A DNA stretch of 17,422 nucleotides. Source: Methylacidiphilum caldifontis (GTDB taxonomy: Bacteria > Verrucomicrobiota > Verrucomicrobiia > Methylacidiphilales > CAMAQI01). Each line of letters starts with the position of its first letter. Within the stretch, counting starts at the first letter, position 1. A program made the translations under genes and the position numbers. The stretch spans positions 1 to 17,422 of the forward strand of contig CAMAQI010000036.1 in assembly GCA_945860255.1 (NCBI GenBank). Direction: 5' to 3'. This document shows, one piece after another, positions 1 to 6,268 of the stretch. The notes under the pieces were generated by a model. That model saw only the letters and a program-made list of their open reading frames with translations, did no database searches and had not been told where the DNA came from.

Positions 1-398
1 GACTCCCCCGCATTTCCTCCCCCTTCCGAGCGACTCTCCTGTTGAATCACACGATGAGGAGCCCAGCAAATCTCATCAAAACTCGCCTCCACACGGCGAA
101 TCTGCCACGCTCCGTCGGCCCAAGGAATTCCCTCCATGACAATCATGAACTCTGATCCTCTCAACAAATCCCGAGGGATCTCTCCATCTAAATAAGAAAC
201 AACGATCTGCCTTGCTTTCACTCGTAATGGCCATTCTGGCAACCAGCGAATCTCTTGCGCGTTAAACTCCACTCCAAACGGGGCAATCCGATTGGAAATC
301 AAAGGAGCGAGCCAATAGTTCTGAGTCAAAAAAGCCCCGACGACCCAAACAACAACGAATCCGAGTAAAGTGCAAAACCAAAGAAATAAACGGATCAT
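1..398 (-). CDS. Membrane-anchored protein of unknown function (partial, runs off left edge)
   Basis: An open frame starts with ATG at 398 and continues to the window edge without a stop (132 codons visible). The protein opens with a hydrophobic segment, about residues 4-24 (begins MIRLFLWFCTLLGFVVVWVV), followed by a soluble part rich in beta-forming residues and Trp (EIRWLPEWPLRVKARQIVV). A single N-terminal anchor followed by such a region recalls AsmA/TamB-like or other periplasmic envelope proteins, but no diagnostic motif is visible, so I give no function. The start lies 24 bp after the stop of the upstream SufR-like regulator, so the two are probably co-transcribed. The Shine-Dalgarno is weak (TTAGAG directly before the ATG). 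Confidence 0.7.
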   Translation of the reverse strand, partial: MIRLFLWFCTLLGFVVVWVVGAFLTQNYWLAPLISNRIAPFGVEFNAQEIRWLPEWPLRVKARQIVVSYLDGEIPRDLLRGSEFMIVMEGIPWADGAWQIRRVEASFDEICWAPHRVIQQESRSEGGGNAGE

Positions 399-422
399 CT
401 CTAAGCCGAAAATTCGGTCTTT

Positions 423-1061
423 TTATTCAAACCCAAAAACACACTTGTAAAGACCTGAAACCCGTTGCTCATCCCGAGCCACTTTAACCCCTAAAACAGA
501 TTCAAAAAGTTGTCTCTCAAGATCACGAACAATCGTATAACGATCTAAAAGGGGCTGAACCGGAGAATTGTATTCAATGATCTGATGCTGATTCAGTTCA
601 GAACTGAAATAATACTCACTCATGTAACCGCGCTCTTCACGATATTGAACGATCACGCGTGCCTTCGCCTCCAATGAAGCGGTTGTACAACGTTGCTTCA
701 ACTCAGCGATATCATTTTTGTAAATTTGAAAAAGAATCTTCTCCGCTGCGGAACTTCCATGAACCTGATCCACACAGGCCAAAATACGCGCAGTCAGATC
801 GGTATGCTCGGAAGGGAAAAACTCTTGGGCTTGATCCGTTAAACGGTACGCCTTTTCAGGACGTCCCATTCCCTTCGGACGACGCCAAGTATCTAAATAC
901 CCCTCTTTCTCAAGGGAGACACAATGCTGCTTGACTCCCATGTACGACAAATCGACCCGATCACACAATTCAGAAACCGAAAGCCCTTGGCTTCGCTTGA
1001 TCTCTGCAAGGATCTGATACTTGGGACTCGTCGACACTTTTTTAAAGAAACCGTTTTTCAT
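423..1061 (-). CDS. SufR-like winged-helix transcriptional regulator (COG2345 type)
   Basis: The 212-residue protein has an N-terminal winged helix-turn-helix, about residues 15-78: helix pair LSVSELCDRVDLSYMGVKQH, then the wing with basic RRPKGMGRPEKAYRLT. This N-terminus and the overall size fit the predicted regulators of the COG2345/SufR type, which in cyanobacteria control Fe-S assembly genes. In SufR the C-terminal half binds an Fe-S cluster through several Cys in the pattern (from memory) NCP...VC..E...F...C.Y. Here the corresponding region reads EYNSPV (163-168), IVRDLERQLF (177-186) and YKCVFGF (205-211), so only Cys207 remains of that set. The sensor half may therefore bind a different ligand or no cluster. 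Upstream sits a 15-bp direct repeat that may be its operator. The downstream gene is a membrane-anchored unknown. DNA binding is secure; the inducer is not known. Confidence 0.82.
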   Translation of the reverse strand: MKNGFFKKVSTSPKYQILAEIKRSQGLSVSELCDRVDLSYMGVKQHCVSLEKEGYLDTWRRPKGMGRPEKAYRLTDQAQEFFPSEHTDLTARILACVDQVHGSSAAEKILFQIYKNDIAELKQRCTTASLEAKARVIVQYREERGYMSEYYFSSELNQHQIIEYNSPVQPLLDRYTIVRDLERQLFESVLGVKVARDEQRVSGLYKCVFGFE

Positions 1062-1096
1062 ATGAATAAGCTGCTTTCGTTAATAAAATTTTGTCC

Positions 1097-1134
1097 CTTT
1101 TTAACTCTAAATACAAGGACTTTTTACCTCTAAA
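1097..1134. promoter_or_regulatory. 15-bp direct repeat upstream of the SufR-like regulator, candidate operator
   Basis: CTTTTTAACTCTAAA (1097-1111) and CTTTTTACCTCTAAA (1120-1134) match at 14 of 15 positions and are spaced 23 bp start to start, about two helical turns. They lie 36-73 bp upstream of the regulator start at 1061. Head-to-tail repeats on one helix face are typical for a cooperatively bound regulator, and autoregulation is the simplest reading. Binding by this particular protein is inference. A possible -10 (TATGAT on the minus strand, 1144-1149) lies just upstream, which would put the repeats in the early transcribed region. Confidence 0.5.
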
Positions 1135-1178
1135 AACTAAATAATCATATCTCGTTGATTCAGGTGGGTTTACAACGA

Positions 1179-1210
1179 TTAAAAAATACGGTTTTTTTTC
1201 CGTTTTTTAA
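1179..1210 (-). terminator. AT-rich hairpin after the small unknown gene, weak terminator
   Basis: On the minus strand AAAAAACGG pairs with CCGTATTTTTT across an A8 loop (two-base bulge). It lies 18 bases past the stop of the small gene ending at 1228. The 3' arm itself supplies the T-tract. This separates the sppA-CPBP transcription unit from the regulator gene. The low GC content makes it a weak stem. Confidence 0.45.
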
Positions 1211-1227
1211 TATTTTACCGAAAACCC

Positions 1228-1611
1228 TCATCCGTTTTCGTTTTTCTCTTCGCTCTTGGCGCTCGCCTTTAAAATCGTCGATAGCTCCTGTAAGCTGATT
1301 CTTTGATACTGATGGTTCCGTGTTAACTTCTCAACCAAGACAATCCACTCCGAGATCACTCCCTCTTTTCCGATATAAACATAACCAGATCCCGAAGGGG
1401 TCTTCACCCATTTCATACTTCCCATTCGGCTATTCGGAATCTCTATTGTATAACGAATCTCTGGCAACGGTACCGACGAGCACTTCGGACTCTCAAACAA
1501 TAACGGCCCATGAAACTCCAACGCAACTCCCACGGGAGCATCAATCTCTTGTAATCCCTCTTTTAATTGTCGTGAGAGCAACGAGACCGAAGAAAAAAAA
1601 TAAAGTTTCAT
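1228..1611 (-). CDS. Hypothetical protein, 127 aa
   Basis: I do not recognise this family. The product starts MKLYFFSSVSLLSRQLKEGL, has a mixed alpha/beta pattern (for example IRYTIEIPNSRMGSMKWVKT and GSGYVYIGKEGVISEWIVLV) and ends in a charged tail (KASAKSEEKNENG). No signal peptide or membrane segment is evident. I chose ATG at 1611 because AGGA sits eight bases before it; a GTG two codons upstream (1617) would be too close to that site. It follows the second CPBP gene on the same strand after about 46 bp, so it is probably the last gene of the sppA-CPBP unit. The stop is followed by the weak terminator hairpin. Confidence 0.7.
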   Translation of the reverse strand: MKLYFFSSVSLLSRQLKEGLQEIDAPVGVALEFHGPLLFESPKCSSVPLPEIRYTIEIPNSRMGSMKWVKTPSGSGYVYIGKEGVISEWIVLVEKLTRNHQYQRISLQELSTILKASAKSEEKNENG

Positions 1612-1640
1612 CCCCACAATCCTCGCACCTCTCGATAATT

Positions 1641-2490
1641 TGTCACGATCAGGATCGTTACTTCAACAAATAGGGCTTTAACAACAAAAGATTCAATACG
1701 GTAAATAAGTTAAAGATCGCATGAATCAAGATCGAGAGTAATAAACTCCCCGAATACTCATAGGCCAACGCCAACATCACTCCCAAAAACATCAACGGTA
1801 AAAAAGTCGGCGCATGAACATGAGCCAATGCAAATAACGCAGCACTCAAGCCGACCGCAAGCTTGATCCCCAATCGATCCCGTAATACGGGGTAAAGTAA
1901 TCCGCGAAATAAAATCTCCTCCGTCACCGGAGCCGCAATCACTGCAAGCCCGATAAAACTTAAAACCGAAGTCATCTCCGTCATCTTTAAAAACTCGAAA
2001 ACCAGTGGCTGGGCAGAGGTCTCAATCTTAAATAGAATACAGATCATCCCATTCACCCACGATAAAGAATAGGCCGGAGCAAAGACGATCGCTGTCAATC
2101 CCAATGCCGCACAGATGATTTTCGAAAGGGGAAAAACATCAAGCCCCAGCACTCTCGAAACGTTAAACCCCACTTGATTCATCAAAAAGAAATAACCGAT
2201 CACGGCACATCCCATCGCCGTAAATCCACGAATGAAAAAAAGAACCGATAATAAAATAAAAAAAAAGCCGAGTCCGATCAAAAACGGCAACGGAAAAAGA
2301 ACCGGCTCAACCTGCCTTAAACTCCCCTCTCGACTCCTCGTCAAAACCCGCTGCCATCCAATCGATCCGATCAACAAAAAGCCAAAAAAATAGACCGCCC
2401 CCATCCGGATTAACTCCGGATAGTCACGAATCAACTGAATCGGATCCTCATTCATGACTAAAAAGATGAGGGGATAAATAATAAAGTCGA
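1641..2490. repeat. Duplicated segment, copy A (CPBP gene plus ghost of the sppA 3' end)
   Basis: This 850-bp segment is a diverged copy of 2646-3513. Both copies begin with TGTCACGATCAGG and end with AGTCGA. The total length difference is 18 bp, which matches the 18-bp excess of the 9-bp tandem repeat in the other copy. At its right end it keeps a non-functional copy of the end of sppA that still reads RLYYLSPHLFSHE plus stop on the minus strand (true sppA: RLYYLSPHLFSRE plus stop). Confidence 0.85.
1658..2455 (-). CDS. CPBP family intramembrane metalloprotease, paralogue 1
   Basis: This is a polytopic membrane protein of 265 aa with about seven hydrophobic segments. It carries the CPBP (Abi/CAAX protease) motifs: EEILFR at 179-184 (glutamates plus Arg), FALAH ending at His212, and HAIFN with His245 and Asn249. 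These residues bind the catalytic metal in this family, which cleaves substrates inside the membrane. Bacterial members act in prenyl-protein processing, bacteriocin immunity or regulated proteolysis; the substrate here is unknown. The frame is open upstream to a TTG at 2566, but I chose ATG at 2455 because it matches the coupled GTG start of the neighbouring paralogue and the upstream part is a relic of the sppA end. It has no good Shine-Dalgarno. It is one of two tandem paralogues. Confidence 0.87.
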   Translation of the reverse strand: MNEDPIQLIRDYPELIRMGAVYFFGFLLIGSIGWQRVLTRSREGSLRQVEPVLFPLPFLIGLGFFFILLSVLFFIRGFTAMGCAVIGYFFLMNQVGFNVSRVLGLDVFPLSKIICAALGLTAIVFAPAYSLSWVNGMICILFKIETSAQPLVFEFLKMTEMTSVLSFIGLAVIAAPVTEEILFRGLLYPVLRDRLGIKLAVGLSAALFALAHVHAPTFLPLMFLGVMLALAYEYSGSLLLSILIHAIFNLFTVLNLLLLKPYLLK

Positions 2491-2645
2491 TAGATAATAA
2501 AGCTTCGTAAAACGAAATCAAACCCATGGAATCTGAAAGGTTTGAATAGGAGTAACAGGGATTCAACCAACGATGGAATCGTTGATCCTATTTTTCGTTC
2601 CGACGAAAAATATTGCGAAAGATTTCAAGAGTGAGGGACTAAGAA
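2491..2645. other. Spacer between the duplicated CPBP genes, with two stacked hairpins
   Basis: This unique spacer holds two perfect hairpins four bases apart: CAACGAT-GGA-ATCGTTG (2568-2584) and TATTTTTCGT-TCCG-ACGAAAAATA (2589-2612). Neither is followed by a T-tract on the minus strand, so a classical terminator is not convincing. They could form an RNA processing or attenuation structure between the two protease messages, or a protein-binding dyad. Confidence 0.6.
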
Positions 2646-2662
2646 TGTCACGATCAGGTCCG

Positions 2663-3478
2663 TTACTTCACAATAAACGGCGTTAAAAACAAAACACCCA
2701 ATACGGAAATTAAATTAGAGATCGCATGAATCAAGATCGCGAGCAATAAACTCCCCGAATACTCGTACGCCATCGCCAACATCACTCCACAAAACATCAA
2801 TGGCAAAAAAGTCGGCGCATGAAAATGCACTAATGCAAATAACGCAGAGCTCAATACAACCGCGAGCTTGATCCCCAATCGATCCCGCAATGCAGGGTAA
2901 AGTAATCCCCGAAATAGAATCTCCTCAGCCACCGGACCCGCAATCACCGAAAGCCCGATAAAACTTAAAATCTCCGTCCTCTCCGTCATCATCAAAAATT
3001 CATCGATCACGGGCTGGGAGGAGAGCTCCATCTTCAATATCCAACAGATCAGCTCATTTACCCCCCCTAAAAGAAAAGTGGGAGCTAAGCCGATCGCCGT
3101 TAATCCTAAGGCCGCACAAATCATTTTCGAGAGAGGAAAAGCATCGAGCCCAAACATCCTCGAAACTTTAAACCCCGCTTGATTCATCAAAAAGAAATAA
3201 CCGATCACGACACATCCTACCCCCGTATATCCACTCATTAATAAAAGGGCCGACATTAAAACAGAAAAATAGCCCAGCCCGATCACAAGCGGAAATGGAA
3301 AAAGAACCGACTCAACCTGCCTTAAGCTCCCCTCTCGACTCCTCGTCAAGACCCGCTGCCATCCGATCCATCCGATCCATCCGATCCATCCGATCAACAA
3401 AAGGCCGAAAAAATAGACCTCCTCCATCCGAAGTAATTCCTGATAGTCACGAATCAACTGAATCAGATCGTCATTCAC
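2663..3478 (-). CDS. CPBP family intramembrane metalloprotease, paralogue 2
   Basis: This 271-aa polytopic protein is clearly homologous to its neighbour along its full length and keeps all family motifs: EEILFR (185-190), FALVH with His218, and HAISN with His251 and Asn255. It is therefore likely active as an intramembrane metalloprotease. I chose GTG at 3478 because GTGAATGA overlaps the sppA stop by 8 bases, a standard translational-coupling arrangement; longer starts would run further into sppA. It differs from paralogue 1 by six extra residues (WIGWIGWIGW) in the second membrane segment, caused by a 9-bp tandem repeat. Coupling to SppA suggests both act in clearing peptides from the membrane, which is inference. 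Confidence 0.87.
   Translation of the reverse strand: MNDDLIQLIRDYQELLRMEEVYFFGLLLIGWIGWIGWIGWQRVLTRSREGSLRQVESVLFPFPLVIGLGYFSVLMSALLLMSGYTGVGCVVIGYFFLMNQAGFKVSRMFGLDAFPLSKMICAALGLTAIGLAPTFLLGGVNELICWILKMELSSQPVIDEFLMMTERTEILSFIGLSVIAGPVAEEILFRGLLYPALRDRLGIKLAVVLSSALFALVHFHAPTFLPLMFCGVMLAMAYEYSGSLLLAILIHAISNLISVLGVLFLTPFIVK
3359..3394. repeat. In-frame 9-bp tandem repeat (four perfect units) in CPBP paralogue 2
   Basis: The unit CCATCCGAT occurs four times in a row and encodes Trp-Ile-Gly steps on the minus strand. The same place in paralogue 1 has only two degenerate units (CCATCCAAT CGATCCGAT). Slippage would change the length of a membrane segment by three residues per unit without shifting the frame. 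Confidence 0.9.
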
Positions 3479-4514
3479 GACTAAAAAGATGGGGGGATAA
3501 ATAATAGAGTCGACCGGTTTGCAAAGAAATCGCACCGCTCGGAATCTTCACATTCAACGAACCGATCTCCGCCTTTCCCAATCGTCTCAAAAATTGACTC
3601 CAATGAAACGGTGCCAGATAACGCACCACCTTCGCATTCTTGAGTTGTCCTAACTCCTCCGCCTTAGCCACGGCGGTATCCAGATCGCCAAGTCCATCCA
3701 CCAACTTCTCTTTCAACGCCTGCTTCCCGGATAAAATCCGACCATCCGCGACTCCTTGACGGAGCCCCATCTCATCCAGTTTTCGCTCCTTGGCGACAAT
3801 CCCCACAAACTGACTATAAGTCTCATCAATCAACTCCTGAATCAATTTCATCTCCTCAGGATTCGCATCCCGTGTCGGATTCAAAAGATCTTTCATCTTT
3901 CCCGACTTAAAGGTCAGAGCCTTCACCCCCACCTTATCCATCAACCCCTTAAAATTGATCGACTGCATAATCACCCCGATGCTCCCCGTAAGCGTCAAAT
4001 GATTCGCAATAATATAAGAAGAGCCCATCGCCGTGTAATATCCCCCCGATGCCGCTAACGAACCGAAATAACAGACCACCGGCTTCTCGGCTCTTACTTT
4101 TAACACCTCACGATAGAGATCATCACTCGCCAAAACCTCCCCCCCTGGAGAATCGATAAAAAGAACGACCGCCTTCACATTCTCATCTTCACGTGCCTGG
4201 CGTAATTTCAACTTCGCATCATCCACCATCGTCTCTCCAATCACTCCCGCCATCTCACTCCCAATCACTCCCGTCAGATCGACGATCGCCACCACCTGAT
4301 GATCCGCCTTTTTATCTCCTGAATAAAAATCCTCCTCAAAATATTGGGTCTCTCCCATTCCAGACGAGATTGTCTGTCCCCCACTTGATTTCTTCCCTAG
4401 ATAAGCCAGAAATCCAAAGTTAAACAACAAGCTCAAGACTAAAATCAGCCCCAACCCGATCATCAAACATCCCGAAAATCTTTTTTCCATATTCAAAAAA
4501 GTAGTCCTGATCAC
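3471..4514 (-). CDS. sppA: Signal peptide peptidase SppA, short 36K type
   Basis: The product is a membrane-anchored serine/lysine peptidase that degrades signal peptides left in the membrane. At 347 aa it matches the short single-domain SppA form, as in Bacillus, rather than the double-domain E. coli protein. An N-terminal membrane anchor (about residues 17-39) precedes a ClpP/crotonase-like fold with FIDSPGGEV (119-127). The nucleophile is Ser156 in GSLAASGGYY and the base is Lys208 in SGKMKDL; the spacing of 52 residues equals that of Ser147/Lys199 in B. subtilis SppA. The start is uncertain: GTG 4514 gives 347 aa, while ATG 4490 (MEKRFSG) also fits, and neither has a strong ribosome site. 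Its end overlaps the CPBP start, and part of its 3' end was duplicated downstream. Confidence 0.93.
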   Translation of the reverse strand: MIRTTFLNMEKRFSGCLMIGLGLILVLSLLFNFGFLAYLGKKSSGGQTISSGMGETQYFEEDFYSGDKKADHQVVAIVDLTGVIGSEMAGVIGETMVDDAKLKLRQAREDENVKAVVLFIDSPGGEVLASDDLYREVLKVRAEKPVVCYFGSLAASGGYYTAMGSSYIIANHLTLTGSIGVIMQSINFKGLMDKVGVKALTFKSGKMKDLLNPTRDANPEEMKLIQELIDETYSQFVGIVAKERKLDEMGLRQGVADGRILSGKQALKEKLVDGLGDLDTAVAKAEELGQLKNAKVVRYLAPFHWSQFLRRLGKAEIGSLNVKIPSGAISLQTGRLYYLSPHLFSRE

Positions 4515-4576
4515 ACGAATCGCCAGATAATTCTTTTTTCGTGAAATTTTCCTTAAACCCTCTACTCCTCCTTCTC

Positions 4577-5182
4577 ATGTCACTTCAAATTCCTCCTGGC
4601 CCCTTTCAAGGCCTCATCTTCGACTTCGACGGTACGCTCGTCGATTCGATGATGATCCATCAAATCGCTTGGAAAACGGCGATCGAAAGTGTCGGCGGTG
4701 AGTTTCCGATCACCATCGAAGAATACTTCAATCTCGGCGGGATCTCCACCCTCAATGCCGCAAAACTATTCCTCGAAAAAAATAAAATCGCACACGATCC
4801 ACAAGATCTCGTCCAACGAAAAGAGGCTCACTTCACTCAATCCCTTCCTCTCGTTCTCCCCATCGACTGCGTCCTTCAACACGCCCTCGAAGAAGAAAAA
4901 AAAGGGACCAAAATCGCCATCGCTTCCGGAAGCTCCTATCCCCTCATTCTTGCGGTTCTCAATCAACTCGGACTTGCCCACCATTTCCCTCTAATTCTCA
5001 CGCCAAAAGATGTCCAACGCAGTAAACCGGCTCCCGACCTCTTTCTCCTTGCCGCTGAAAAAATGAATCTCTCCCCCTCCTCCTGCCTCGTTTTCGAAGA
5101 CAGCCCCCTCGGTATCCAAGCCGCCAACGCCGCAGGGATGGCCTCCGTTTACATCCCCAAAACTCTCTGGAAACTCCCTTAA
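4577..5182 (+). CDS. HAD-superfamily hydrolase, beta-phosphoglucomutase-like phosphatase
   Basis: This is a 201-aa haloacid dehalogenase-type phosphatase with all four motifs: I, FDFDGT with nucleophile Asp16 and acid/base Asp18; II, ASGSS with Ser117; III, SKPAPD with Lys150; IV, FEDSPLG with Glu174 and Asp175 (Mg2+ site). An alpha-helical cap lies between motifs I and II, as in the subclass I phosphatases and mutases (PGM-B, phosphoglycolate and sugar-phosphate phosphatases). The substrate cannot be read from sequence. I chose ATG 4577 because the fold starts right after it; the open frame reaches a GTG at 4541 with a hydrophobic stretch that would be unusual here. It is transcribed divergently from sppA with little spacer, and has no purine-rich Shine-Dalgarno (upstream is CTCCTCCTTCTC). 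Confidence 0.88.
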   Translation: MSLQIPPGPFQGLIFDFDGTLVDSMMIHQIAWKTAIESVGGEFPITIEEYFNLGGISTLNAAKLFLEKNKIAHDPQDLVQRKEAHFTQSLPLVLPIDCVLQHALEEEKKGTKIAIASGSSYPLILAVLNQLGLAHHFPLILTPKDVQRSKPAPDLFLLAAEKMNLSPSSCLVFEDSPLGIQAANAAGMASVYIPKTLWKLP

Positions 5183-5214
5183 CCCTCACATTTTAGTCAT
5201 TGAGAAAAAATAAA

Positions 5215-5305
5215 GAGATCTCTAATGAAAGCAGGAATGCATGAAAAAATTAAACCGAAAATAAAGGTCTTTTTCCTGCCTCCCTGCATTCCTTAGAGAG
5301 ATCAA
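5215..5305. terminator. Long imperfect inverted repeat between convergent genes, likely bidirectional terminator
   Basis: Outer arms GATCTCTAA (5217-5225) and TTAGAGAGATC (5293-5303) and inner arms AGGAATGCA (5233-5241) and TGCATTCCT (5285-5293) can pair. GCAGGA (5231-5236) could alternatively pair with TCCTGC (5274-5279). On the minus strand the structure is followed by TTTATTTTTTC, which suits termination of the BsuPI-domain gene. It lies between two convergent genes. Confidence 0.55.
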
Positions 5306-5312
5306 TCTCTTC

Positions 5313-5861
5313 TTACGGAGTCAACGTCAACGGCGCCATCGCTTTGATCTCCGGATAGTTCGCCAAAGAGAGCTCGACCATGTAAAGCCCCGCCTTCGCA
5401 GGGCTATCAAAATCGGATAGATTCACCTGCGGAACGTAGGCGATCCGATCATTCGCATTTAAAAGACTCGTTCCGACTTGCTGAACAAAAATCTTATCGG
5501 CTGACCATTTATAAACCACCACGCCCGCCGCATCTTTGATGATCAGCTCATATCGCTGCGCATCGGGATAGGAAAGCACATAGGTCTTCTTGCCAATGTT
5601 TTTGATACTGAATTCAATCTTCAAAACCGTTGCCACTGCCCCAATGGAAAGCACCGCGGGGTTCAAGGTCACCTTGGTTTCAAATTCTTTAAAGTCGATC
5701 TTGTTCGCTTTCTGAATCCGTTCCGGATCTCCCGTAAAAATACTGAACCCCCCCTTCGAATTATAAAACTGCTCCGGAACTTTTTTTTGCGAAGGATCAA
5801 TCTCAATTGCCTCCACTGAAAGCATCAATAAGGCAAAGCAAAGGATCAAAATAGGATTCAT
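5313..5861 (-). CDS. Secreted BsuPI-domain protein (putative proteinase inhibitor fold)
   Basis: This 182-aa protein has a Sec signal peptide (MNPILILCFALLMLSVEA, cleavage near 18) and is probably periplasmic. The second half resembles the BsuPI domain (intracellular proteinase inhibitor of Bacillus): an immunoglobulin-like beta pattern with FSIKNIGKKTYVLSYPDAQR, YELIIKDAAGVVVYKWSADK and IFVQQ, the usual sequence of strands around NxG, Q-R-Y and W-SA. The residues before it (about 20-70) are not recognised. In many exported proteins this domain is a general adhesion or interaction module, so real inhibitor activity is not certain. The start is well supported by GGAGGGGT directly before ATG 5861. 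It is convergent with the HAD gene. Confidence 0.78.
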   Translation of the reverse strand: MNPILILCFALLMLSVEAIEIDPSQKKVPEQFYNSKGGFSIFTGDPERIQKANKIDFKEFETKVTLNPAVLSIGAVATVLKIEFSIKNIGKKTYVLSYPDAQRYELIIKDAAGVVVYKWSADKIFVQQVGTSLLNANDRIAYVPQVNLSDFDSPAKAGLYMVELSLANYPEIKAMAPLTLTP

Positions 5862-6233
5862 ACCCCTCCATCAATATCCCCTCTCTCCCCACTTTCAACT
5901 TAAATTCACAGAGATTCGTCCACCAATCCGATTAAGCCTAACTCCTGAACAAGAGGAGATCGTCGGTAAATCATGAGAGTCCGAAAGCGAACGTACCGCA
6001 AAGTATGCAAACCTAGCGATGAATGAAGGGGATTCCCTACCAGAATTTAGTGAATCTCTATTTGCGTGATTGCGCCCATTCAGGAAAAAAGCTTTCGTTG
6101 AAATTTGCTTAAAAATAAATCGGACAAAGTCATCGGGATTAATTAAAATGAACTTCAATTTCCCCCCTTGACGATTCTATCGTTATCTCCCACGTGATGA
6201 AGATGAGTGCGCAAAAATCGATTCAAACCCTTA
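5862..6233. other. Gene-poor stretch upstream of yefM
   Basis: About 370 bp without a supported gene. Open frames on either strand show no recognisable family. Plus-strand codons 5929-5973 read RLSLTPEQEEIVGKS before a stop, a start reminiscent of ribbon-helix-helix antitoxins and perhaps a relic. A small dyad ACGAT-TCT-ATCGT lies at 6171-6183. Nothing else stands out. Confidence 0.5.
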
Positions 6234-6264
6234 TTGACAGAATTCTGTACAGGTGGCATATATT
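6234..6264 (+). promoter_or_regulatory. yefM-yoeB promoter with TGTACA operator core; leaderless start
   Basis: A consensus -35 TTGACA (6234-6239) is followed by a -10 of TATATT (6259-6264, 19-bp spacing) or CATATA (6257-6262, 17 bp). Transcription would then begin at or next to ATG 6269, giving a leaderless mRNA. Between the boxes lies CTGTACAG (6245-6252), a perfect palindrome with the TGTACA core described for YefM operator sites in E. coli, placed to block RNA polymerase. Confidence 0.7.
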
Positions 6265-6268
6265 CTTC

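Larger units (their letters stand above)
2646..3513. repeat. Duplicated segment, copy B (3' end of sppA plus CPBP gene)
   Basis: This 868-bp segment is the partner of 1641-2490. It contains the functional last codons of sppA, the overlapping start of CPBP paralogue 2, the whole gene, and about 17 bp beyond its stop. It is probably the parental copy, because here the sppA tail is joined to the rest of sppA. Confidence 0.85.

Noticed and set aside
2456..2566. N-terminal extension of CPBP paralogue 1 to a TTG start
   Set aside because: The extension covers the duplicated ghost of the sppA end read in another frame; the ATG at 2455 aligns with the coupled start of the sister gene.
3359..3394. 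CRISPR-like array
   Set aside because: The 9-bp units are contiguous with no spacers and lie in frame inside a gene.
5895..6158. Minus-strand open frame of 87 codons upstream of yefM
   Set aside because: No recognisable domain and no ribosome site; composition looks like random intergenic DNA.
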